This document shows positions 55,321 to 64,000 of a stretch of DNA of 64,000 nucleotides, piece by piece. Origin of the DNA: Diphasiastrum complanatum (lineage: Eukaryota; Streptophyta; Lycopodiopsida; Lycopodiales; Lycopodiaceae); NCBI GenBank assembly GCA_029204225.1, contig CM055095.1:37598597-37662596 (forward strand). The letters are read 5' to 3'. Numbering within the stretch: position 1 is the stretch's first letter; every line of letters begins with the position of its first letter. Under the pieces are notes generated by a model. That model was not told the DNA's origin, searched no databases, and was given only the letters and a program-made list of their open reading frames with translations. The position numbers were made by a program, and so were the translations under genes.

Positions 55321-57573
55321 TCCTCTCTCCCACGAATCATCATCCTCAGTACAACCTTTCCACCAAATTAAGCATTTAGAGATAGAACGATTTCTCAATT
55401 GTTTATCTCTGATTCTACATCAAGCGACAAATCTTCCAAATGGGATAAATCCTCATCTGATACAATTGTATTACCTTCATGTAAACTTAGCTTCAACTGA
55501 CTTACATGAAATATTGGGTGTGTAGCCGATTTCCCTTGAATATCAAGTTCATACGCCAAAGACCCAATTCTACGTACAATCCTGAACGATCCACAAAAAT
55601 GGGTAGATAGTTTATATGCAATACTCAACCAGTGGGAGGTAATCTTCCCAATGAGATTTCCTATGAGAAACATATGTCCTCAAAATAGCTTCCATAGTTT
55701 GATTAGTCATTTCTGTTCTTGCCATCTGACTCAAGATGATCAGAAGAACTTAAACTCAAGGAAGTTCTCAGTTTATGTATTGCTGACCAAAAATGACCTG
55801 CGAACTTAAGATCTCTATCACTAACAATGTCAATTGGTAGACCATACAACCGAAATAATATCTCAACAAAGATCTAGGCTAAATCATAAGCCTTTATAGT
55901 TGACTTAGTTGGTATGAAAGCAGCTAACTTAGTTAACCGATCCACTACAAACCAAATAGAATCATTTTTGCCATTGGGTCTTAGAAAGTCCAACTACAAA
56001 ATCCATAGTTATACTTTCCCATCTCTTATCAGGGATATCTAATAGATGCAACAAACCACCAAACTTATGGCGCTCAACCTTTGCTAGTTGACAGAGCTTA
56101 CATTTAATCACATATGACTAGATATATGGTTTGAGCTTTGGCCAATAAAACTCTCTTTTAACCAAGTCTAGAGTCCTGTGTATATCGGGATGTCCTGCAC
56201 AGGGTATGTCTTGACATTTAAACAAAATCTTGCGTTTGAGCTCTTCATCCCCAAGTACACAAACTTTTTCATTCCGAAATAGCAATCCATCTCGAATGGT
56301 AACTTGTCCCACAATCTTCTTATCTTTCTTTGATAGTTGAGTCCCCTGTGTACTTGACTCAACACTGTCCACATTTCTTTCGCTCTGAACAATGTTCCAA
56401 ATATGACCAAAATGGGATTCTGATTCATATGAAAGATATAGATCCATGGAAATCTGGGTGAATGACAACTCTACATTTCACCGATCCAACTAAGAGCATC
56501 TGCAACTTGATTAGAGCTGTCTCTTATGTAATGGATTTCATAATCAAATTCTTGCATCAATTCAGCCCCTTGAGCTTTCCTCCCCCAACGATCATGTTGA
56601 TTGCAAAAATACTTAACAGACTAGTGATCTGTATACACTATAAACTGACTACCATACAAATAGTGTCTCCAGATTTTAAGTGCATGGATTACTACAAACA
56701 ATTTCTTTTCCTATGTAGTATAACACAACTGAGGCCCAGTGATTTTTTTGCTTTCAAATGCCAATGGCCTATTCGTTTGTAATAGAACCACTCCGATTGC
56801 AATATCACTTGTGTCAGTTCTCACGATGTAAGGTAAGCATGGGTTTGTAATTTGTAGCACGGGAGCTGAAACAACCAATGTTTTAAGTTTATCAGAACAC
56901 TTATTTGATTCCTCATTCCAAACAACAGGCAGACTAGGTTGATTTCTCTTTTTCTTTTTATTAACAATCTAACTTGCTTCACAGTTCCCGGAATTGACCA
57001 CTCAATCACAATCCTGATTTTATTTTCATCAATCTTGATCCCATTAACTGTGATCTTATGATCAAGATAAAGCAACTCTTGCTTAAAGATTTCACACTTA
57101 GACTCTTTAACGTAGAGTAACTCCTGCCGGAGTTTCATCAAGACGATTCGTAGGTGTTTTATGTGTTCCTTAAAGGTTTTATTGTAGATGAGAATATCAT
57201 CTAGGAATACTACCACAACCTTCCCCAAATACGGACGAAATAAATTGTTCAACGTTGCTGGAGCACTCGTTAACCCGTAAGGCAACACTAAGAACTCATA
57301 ATGACCAAATCTAGAACAAAATCCTTTCTTTTGGACATCTTTCGATTTAATTCTTATTTGATGGTACCCTCTCCTGAGATCTATCTTTGTGAAATAATGA
57401 GCTCCACCCAAGAGATCTACAAGGCCATCCATCATGGGTAACGGATATTTATTCTTGACAGTCAGCTTATTTAAACCCTTGTAATCCACACACATCCAAA
57501 AACCTCCATCTTTCTTCACTTTTAGAAGAACATGAGCGTCCCATGGTGATTTACTAGGTTGTATATATTCCAT
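55250..57573 (-). mobile_element. Decayed Ty3/gypsy element (RT to integrase C-terminus)
   Basis: On the minus strand: RT at 57573-56821 (MEYIQPSKSPWDAHVLLKVK, CVDYKGLNKLTVKNKYPLP, YFTKIDLRRGYHQIRI, LPYGLTSAPAT, catalytic VVFLDDILIY) with a small deletion after SAPAT. A ruined RNase H lies at about 56830-56470, the integrase H2C2 region at 56468-56118 (IRDGLLFRNEKVCVLGD, GHPDIHRTLDLVKREFYWP), scattered integrase core pieces at about 56110-55680 (CQLAKVERHKFGGLLHLL), and an integrase C-terminal piece at 55673-55395 (FRIVRRIGSLAYELDI, HPIFHVSQLK). Gag and protease are absent. A 71-bp direct repeat at 55250 and 58740 may mark its LTR remains. Confidence 0.85.
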
Positions 57574-58061
57574 CCTCAGATAATTTTCTATTTTATTTGA
57601 CTAATTTAAGTACATTTCATAGATAATTCAAGAAACTGAAAAAAACTAAAAATTTTGAATTTTTGGATTTTAATTTTTTTTTTAAATTTTACGCAACTTA
57701 AAAATTCGTCAAAAACACTATCAGTATTTAGACAATCAAAATCAAAAAAATGATTCATGGTTTGATTCCTAGTCTTACTAAATTAATGTCTATCAAGCAT
57801 GCATGAGATGCAACATTAACTACTTTTTTTGACTTTACAGAATTTTACATTAATTGTTAGCCACTTCTTGTCCTAACTGTCAGAGCACATGCGTATAGCC
57901 ACTCAAAACAAATGTGAATATCTCATGCATGTCAGAATCACTCTGAGAATCAACATGCAATCAATCCATGCAAGCATAGTACCACAATTTAGGAAATTGA
58001 CTAGCATGCAACAATTTCACAATTTTCCAATTTTACTCACAAAATTGCAAAACTTCAGACA

Positions 58062-58525
58062 TTGGTTGGGTGGTTTCTCCATAGTTTTTCTCCATTGTGT
58101 TTGTCTTGTAAGTAGGATCTTGAGAAGCTTTTCCTTATAGTGATATCAGAGCAAGGCTTACGAAGATCGTGAAACTTGGAGAGGTGGTGCTTTTCATTGG
58201 AATTTTAGTGGAGATCAACTAGTATTCTCATCCAGGTGGTGGAACAAGTGTGCAAGTTGGTGGATCTTCCCAATCTCAATTTGCATGTTGATAAGATCCA
58301 TGTCTCTCTTGATATTTTTTGGTTTATGGTAAATTGTCCAGAAAGCCAATTTGTGTTGCTTTTTTGGAGCTTTTTCTTGTGTAGCTCAAATCTTATATAG
58401 ATCTGAATTTTCTAGCAAGTGTACTTTCATATTATGGATGAAATACTATAAGGGAAAGCTCCTCAAGATCTTGCTTACAAGACAAACACAATGGAAAACA
58501 CACAATGGAGAAACCACCCAACCAA
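58062..58525. repeat. Inverted repeat of two LTR-like ends
   Basis: 58062-58140 (ttggttgggtggtttctcc through ccttatag) is repeated in reverse complement at 58446-58525 with few differences and a 305-bp spacer. The left arm is followed by TGATATCAGAGC (58141-58152), one base off a Met-tRNA primer-binding site, so the arms look like LTR ends in opposite orientation. Confidence 0.75.
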
Positions 58526-58739
58526 GAAGCGATCAATAAACTCTAGAAGCTTCACCCTCAAGCCAAAGAATAGGAGGCATGAAAGTAGAGTGAGAGCTTG
58601 GCAATGAATCAACCACAACATGAGGTAGTAGAGCTAGTTTGGCCACCTTATATAAAGCCTAGAGCCACCTATGCACATAGTAATGCAAGGTCCTAACTCC
58701 CCTATACGTAGATTCATCTAGAATAAAGTCTCTATGCAG

Positions 58740-58810
58740 GGATCCTCTATTCATAGAATTGTTATTGATAACTTTACACATGCATACACTATCCCAAACC
58801 TTGTAGTAAC
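58740..58810. repeat. 71-bp direct repeat, copy 2
   Basis: Partner of 55250-55320, with three mismatches. Confidence 0.9.
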
Positions 58811-59064
58811 TTCATTTAGTGTGTTCTGGGCCTTACAAGTATGACGTGGTATAACTAATAGCTTGTTTCACTGGAGTACCTTGTATCCACTACTAGGAGT
58901 ATATTGAATCTTATGTACTGGTCATGGACATAACACATTGCACAGCCTGATTAGGGTCCATGTTACATTCTTTCAGCATTGCATAAATTTCACTCATGTA
59001 GGGTCGATTGATCAATCAGGAGGGAGAGACAAAGCAAAGATAGTTTGTGGGAGAGAGACAAAAG

Positions 59065-59176
<112 letters not shown>

Positions 59177-60201
59177 ACAAGTAGAGGTGAGGAAGTCCTC
59201 CAAATCCAAGGTAGAGCAAATGTCCTCCAGGCAACCTGCAAGCTCCCCAACTCCAAGCTAGGATGCCTCCACCTGCAAGTAAGGATCTGCAAGCCTCCAA
59301 GGATCTCTCCTCCACCTGTGTCCCTACTCTTAACACAAAGATAGATAACAAGTTGATCTCAAGTATTCACCAGCCAACCATAGCTAGATCCAAGCTCCTA
59401 ACCATAAACAAATCACAAACATACCACAACAGACTATAGCATACTCAAGATCCAAACCCTACTTATGTCCCATACCATAAGCAAGATCCAAACTCTAAGC
59501 ATACTACACACAAGAAAGTACTCTACACACTAGTAGCAACACTAGAGCATAAGCAAAGTAAGCAATAGAGATCTCTTTCATCCGCCCTACTACCCTCATA
59601 TAGATGGCCCATGGACCCTCCAATGCACTATGGAGTTTCATGCCCATCCAATGAGAGAGAGAAACCTAGGGGAGTTAAAGAACCTTCATAGGCTTATGGA
59701 AAGTCAAGAGACTCCTTCCATAACCTATGACTCTTTGAATGCCTTTCTTGTGGGAGTTGGGAACTCATTAGACCCATTGGAAATGCGTCCTCCTACTAGG
59801 TCCCAATGCCCAAGTTGTGCATGTATACTTTGGTCCATTAAAGTGATATGGTTCAAGGTTGAGGCCCAAGGTTTAGAAAAATAGTCATCCAATGACTTTC
59901 TAACACCTCTCTAGGTTCCATACCTCCATCCAAGGCATAGACACCTACCGGCCCTTTACCAACAAGGACACTAGTATCTTAGTCTAAGGCACCTACCCTT
60001 AATCCTAAGGGTACCCCTTATCCAAGGGTCACGTGACTCCATACCTCTGACCAAGGTATAGTCACTTGTCTGTCCTTATCCAAAGGCACATACCCTTAAT
60101 CCTAAGGGTAACCCTTATCCAATGGTAACTTGCCATTTAGCCCCCAACAGTAAATGGACCAATAGGGGTCTGAAGTACTGCTAATTACATAGGTATGTAA
60201 C

Positions 60202-60600
60202 ATTCATTCCCCCTAAACTTACATTTTTTCTTGTTGGGAAAAATTTGGAAAATTCTTATGGAGATCAGCCTCCTTTTCCCAGGTATCCTCCTCTTCTGAT
60301 TTGCCCCTCCACCTAACTAAAAATTCCCAAAGCACTCTAGTCCGTAGAGTCCTCTGCCGGATATTAACAATCGCCTTGGGTTCAAGTGGTCTCAGGACTT
60401 ATCACGAAGAAGTTCCACTAGATCTTCCACAGGGACCAGGGTCTCCCCAACCCCCAACGAGGGTTTCAACTTACTAACATGGAAAAAAGGATGAATTCCA
60501 ACGTTAGTTGGAAGGTCTAGTTTGTATGTGACGTTGTTTATCACTTGGATAACCTTAAAAGGACCGCAATGCCTAGGTGCTAACTTTGCACACTTAGTAG
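60202..60600 (-). pseudogene. Gypsy integrase C-terminus with chromodomain
   Basis: From about 60600 the minus strand reads [38 protein letters not shown] to a stop. In a second frame it reads PKAIVNIRQRTLRTRVLW, EFLVRWRGKSEEEDTWEK and ADLHKNFPNF, ending at TAA 60221-60219. The second part is a chromodomain of the chromovirus type (LVRWRGKSEEEDTWE pattern). Just beyond, TTTAGGGGGAATG is a polypurine tract and TGTTACATACC (minus, from 60202) is the start of a 3' LTR. The rest of the element is gone. Confidence 0.8.
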
Positions 60601-60650
60601 TTTACAAGACTTGATAATCCGCAATAAATGCAGATTACTGAACTGCGCCC

Positions 60651-61086
60651 GCTCTGATACCATGTCAAAAATAAAGAGGTTAGTCAACGGAAGCTCGAGT
60701 GGGTGCATGTAGGATCGGAAACACCACAAACAACAACATAATATTCAGATTGAATGATTCAGAGAAATGCACAAGAAAACGATACAGTAGTAGGACTGAA
60801 AAATTTGCACTCTGATTAATATCAAACAATGAGTACAATGTTTGAAGTGATAACTTCAGCTTACAATCATTTAGCGTGATAACTTTGGTTACAGAAACTT
60901 GAATAATAAGAAGAAGTTTTCTGATGAAGATTCTAGGATTGATATCCTACAAAATATCTACTACCTTTCAGCTTGCACGTCAGACCACGTGGCAATTCCA
61001 CACTAGTCGAACAAAGTCAAACTACTTATTACGGTTCATAATGTACATGTGAAAAAAGTCAATAGTGTGTCGGCGGGCAGTGGACA
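60651..61086 (-). repeat. Primer-binding site and probable 5' LTR of another minus-strand element
   Basis: GCTCTGATACCA (60651-60662) is an exact PBS on the minus strand, and TGTCAAAAAT begins the LTR at 60663. A matching TGTCC end on the minus strand near 61086 gives a tentative 424-bp LTR. It does not resemble the LTR ending at 60202, so two different elements meet near 60600. Confidence 0.5.
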
Positions 61087-61097
61087 ATTTGCCTAGT

Positions 61098-61154
61098 AAG
61101 GATTTCCAAAAAAAATTAAGCTCGAGCCGGGCTTAAATTTTTTTGGAAATCCTT
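61098..61154. repeat. 57-bp hairpin
   Basis: AAGGATTTCC plus an A-run and TTAAGC is followed by a short CG-rich loop and then GCTTAA, a T-run and GGAAATCCTT. The arms are about 24 bp with one or two mismatches. Confidence 0.85.
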
Positions 61155-61199
61155 ATCAGACACAATGTCTGTTGTTTGGCACCTTCCATAATGCAACAA

Positions 61200-62963
61200 G
61201 GAGAAGACAAAGAAACAATTCCAGCCTAAGAGGGAGTCAGATCGAAAGCAGGATCGTGATCGGCAAGCAAAAGGGACCAACAAAGGCAAATGGAAGAACA
61301 AAGGAAGGTCAAAATAGCATAGTGGAGACAAGAAGACATGCATGAGATGCAAACGCGAAGGACATACTGTCGATTCATGTTGGCTTAATCCAAAAATTGA
61401 GTGTATCCGCTATCACAAGAAGGGTCATGCAGCCATGGACTGCCGCCATAGCCCAAGAAACAAATCAGCTCAAAGCAAATAGGAGAACAATAATAGTTCG
61501 TCCTATGTCAAGGAGCCAAAGAGCTCAAAGAAGGACGAAGAAAGATCGAATCACGGTAATTCAACCGCCTACATCTGTGTAGACATGTGTGCAGTATCAA
61601 CATATGACACACAGGAGGTAATTCTTAATTAAAGAGCTACCTCACACTTCATTACATCAGGACGAATCATGTCTGATTTTTGAAGTGCTGATCCATCAAG
61701 ATTTATCATTCTTGGAGATGGATCAAAACATCAATTGAATGGTACTGGTTCACTATGGCTCAACACAAACGGCAGAGACAGATAACTCGAAGATGTTCTG
61801 TTCGTGCCTACACTATAGCAGGACTTGCTATCAGTGGCAAGAATAGCTAATGCAGGGATGCGTGTAATGTTCTCAAACAAAGCATGCAACATTGTTGATG
61901 CAAGTACCAGTACAACTATCACTCAAGGTAGAAGAAAAGACAACCTGTATCACTTGAAGGTACGCCTACCTGTAGATCAAGTGCATCAGACTTTGATGAG
62001 AGTAGAACGATGGCCAACGATGATCCTGTCAGTTATGAAGTCCTTGGAAGACAATACTATGATCTGCCAACTGTGACAAAGAGAGCAGAGGACGAACACT
62101 CAGACAAAGATGTTCGAGTCGCATCTCATTTGAGTGATGAATCAGACGAAGAAAGATTTGCGAGGCAGTCTACTACTACAATAATTGTAAACCGAAATGG
62201 TTCCGGACCTAGAGAGCAGATAAAGACAAGAGCATTGCAGTTCTAGGAGGATCTCCTAGAAGATCGACAAGAGAACGAAGAGCACCAGCAAGATTTGTGC
62301 CAGGCTGCTCAGCTTCTACGACATAAGAGTTTTGTGAATTCAGTGGTGAACCACAGACATTCCAGGAAGCAATTGAATGTCCAAAGAAGGACAAATGGAT
62401 CCAAGCCATGAATGAGGAGATGGAATCTATGAGGAAGAACCAGGTATGGATGTTGCAGCCATTACCAGATAAGTGCAAAGACTACAAAATGCAAATGGGT
62501 ATACAAGTTAAAGTACGGACCAGATGGAGATATCTCAAAGTATAAAGCAAGACTTGTAGCAAAGGTATTTTCTCAGAGATATGGCATTGACTATGCTAAG
62601 ACCTTCTCTCCTATCGTGAAACATTCGTTCTTACATTTACTGTTTGCATATGCAGCTGCTTATGATCTCAGGATTCACATTGTGGACGAGAAGACAACCT
62701 TCTTGCATGGTGAGCTAGACGAAGAAGTCTACATGGATCAATCCCCAAGCTATATCTCGAATTCACTTCCTACTTATGCATGCAGAATGCATAGGAGTAT
62801 CTATGATCTGAAGCAGTCAGCGCGACAATGGTACAAGAAGAAAGATAAAGCCCTGAAATCCTTAGGATTCAAGCCACTAATGGCTGATTCCAATGTCTAT
62901 GTAAGAATTACAGATGAGAAGATCATCATTGTAGCTGTGTATGTGGACAACACTCTGATATGA
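61200..62963 (+). pseudogene. Copia relic: zinc knuckles, protease end and RT, integrase deleted
   Basis: The plus strand carries two tandem zinc knuckles at about 61335-61450 (CMRCKREGHTVDSC, then CIRYHKKGHAAMDC with one Cys lost). Next comes the second half of a copia protease (LGDGSKHQLNGTGSLWL, DLLSVARIANAGMRVMF) at about 61690-61960. After a deletion of the whole integrase there is an RT N-terminal half (KWIQAMNEEMESMRKNQVW; then 62616-62963 with RIHIVDEKTTFLHGELDEEV, SIYDLKQSARQWYKK and VAVYVDNTLI). The catalytic YVDD is YVDN. The relic ends at the junction with the LINE. Confidence 0.85.
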
Positions 62964-62969
62964 GCACTG

Positions 62970-64000
62970 AGCAGCTGGTGAAGGGGCACGTTCATAATTT
63001 GGCCAAGCGTGAGCAGACCCTTGTTGGCCAGAAAAAGAGAAAGACGAGGATGATGGGTGAAAAGATCAAGGGAAACAAGAGGGAAGAGGGAGGATGTCCG
63101 AATGGGCTCATTAGATGAAAGGAAGGGTTAATCCAAGAGAGAAGATGGTGGAACTCCAGAAAGGCAAAGATCAGGTTTTTGAGGATAAAAGGCCCCCCAA
63201 AGGAAAGCAGAGCACAAAAGGAAGGAGAGAGTCTTAAGAGGGGAGGGGCAACCGCCGAAGAAGTCATGTAGGTGAGGAGGAAAAGTTGCCAGTGATTGGA
63301 GGGAGCGACCAAAGGGAAAGCAATAAACAATCGCAGGGAGGCGGCATGATGAAGGGCACGGGAAAAGTGGCTCAATAGCAATGGCAAAGAGCAAAGGGGA
63401 CAAGGGACAACCTTGACAAATACCGCACTTAGGAGAGAAGGAAGAAGAGCAGCACCCATTAAAGAAAGGGTGGAATAAGAGGACTGGTACGAAAGAGTCG
63501 GCAAAGGACCAAATGCTAAGGAACAAGTCCATAAAATTTCGGCCAAACTGTTCGGAGGATAACACAAAAGGCAAAAGCAGGGAGAGGCGAAGGGTCATAG
63601 CTTTAGCAAGAATCTTGTAGGAGGTATTTGACATGGTAAGAGGGCGAAAGTCTGACAAGAGAAGAGGCAAGGACTTCTTGGGGATAAGCTTAATGATCCC
63701 CTCAGAGACATAACGAGGAAGGGTTCCCTCAACCAAAGCCTGGTGGGCCAAGTGAAGCAAGTGAGGCCCTAGTTGGGGCCAAAAGTCAATAAAGAATTGG
63801 GGGATGACTCCATCAAGACCCGGAGTTTTTCCCAAAGGGCAGGGAGAGAAGAGCGTGATGGAATTCTTGCAATGAGAAATGCGCAACCAACAAAGCGGCG
63901 GCCTCCAAGGAAAGGGGACGATCAACGTGCAAAAAGAGAGCAACCTATCCCAATCAGGTAGGCGGGGTTGGGAAAGAAGCCGAAAAGAGGAAAGAAAGGC
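62970..64000 (-). pseudogene. LINE (non-LTR) reverse transcriptase, running off the right edge
   Basis: Minus strand, two overlapping frames (63943-63128 and 63567-62992). RT motifs are PLGKTPGLDGVIPQFF, EGIIKLIPKKSLPLLLSDFR, PLTMSNTSYKILAKAMTLRL, LSSEQFGRNF and CQGCPLSPLLFAIAIEPLF, in the order of plant L1-type elements. The catalytic F/Y-ADD box expected next is not found, and the sequence moves directly to a tail like LCSAFLWGAFYPQ. So the gene is deleted and frameshifted. The endonuclease and ORF1 would lie to the right of the window. Confidence 0.85.

Overview
This window is nuclear DNA of a land plant. The support is a telomere-repeat-binding Myb/histone-H1 gene with spliceosomal introns, a cytosolic class II small heat-shock protein gene, decayed pentatricopeptide-repeat (PPR) gene pieces, and many plant-type LTR retrotransposons primed by initiator Met-tRNA (TGGTATCAGAGC). 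Introns of 4.4 and 5.4 kb that hold retroelements, AT-rich composition and an intron inside the class II sHSP gene fit a large, repeat-rich genome. A fern, lycophyte or gymnosperm is possible, but the sequence alone does not settle the lineage. No bacterial operon, CRISPR array, virus or toxin gene was seen.

Layout. Positions 1-12.8 kb hold a minus-strand TRB/single-Myb-histone gene. Five coding exons were reconstructed (11092-10943, 6508-6279, 887-803, 433-350, 187-1) and the 3' end runs off the left edge. Intron 2 contains a gutted Ty3/gypsy element (LTR 5363-5747) and, on the opposite strand, a non-LTR retroelement scrap. Intron 1 contains a GC-rich foldback repeat. From 12.8 to 25.5 kb is a nest of retroelements: a copia 3' end (LTR 12812-13352), then a non-autonomous copia-type element that keeps gag and protease but has no integrase or reverse transcriptase (14412-20099), whose 5' LTR is interrupted by a Ty3/gypsy element (20100-about 25200), then an inverted gypsy LTR piece. 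At 25550 is a CACTA-type transposon end with CpG-rich palindromes. From 27.2 to 28.4 kb is a minimal gag-only copia element. From 28.4 to 37.4 kb is AT-rich DNA with degenerate tandem repeats and three PPR relics. A nearly complete but frameshifted copia element with both LTRs and a 5-bp target duplication lies at 37407-43566. Further copia relics lie at 44.5-46.4 and 48.3-49.9 kb, with a run of stem-loops at 47.1-47.5 kb. The second host gene, class II sHSP, is at 51520-52679. From 55 to 64 kb are two gypsy relics (one ending in a chromodomain), a copia relic, and the 3' part of a LINE that runs off the right edge.

How the parts work together. Only the TRB and sHSP genes look like intact host genes. 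A solo-like 3' LTR lies about 0.5 kb upstream of the TRB leader in the same direction and could influence its transcription. The autonomous-type copia element at 37.4-43.6 kb and the gag-PR-only element at 14.4-20.1 kb have related Gag proteins and share an exact 16-bp palindrome (TTTCACACGTGTGAAA) in their LTRs. This suggests a helper/parasite pair, which is an inference. No clearly new molecular system was found. The gag-PR-only element with its unrecognised 1.9-kb segment is the best candidate for something undescribed.
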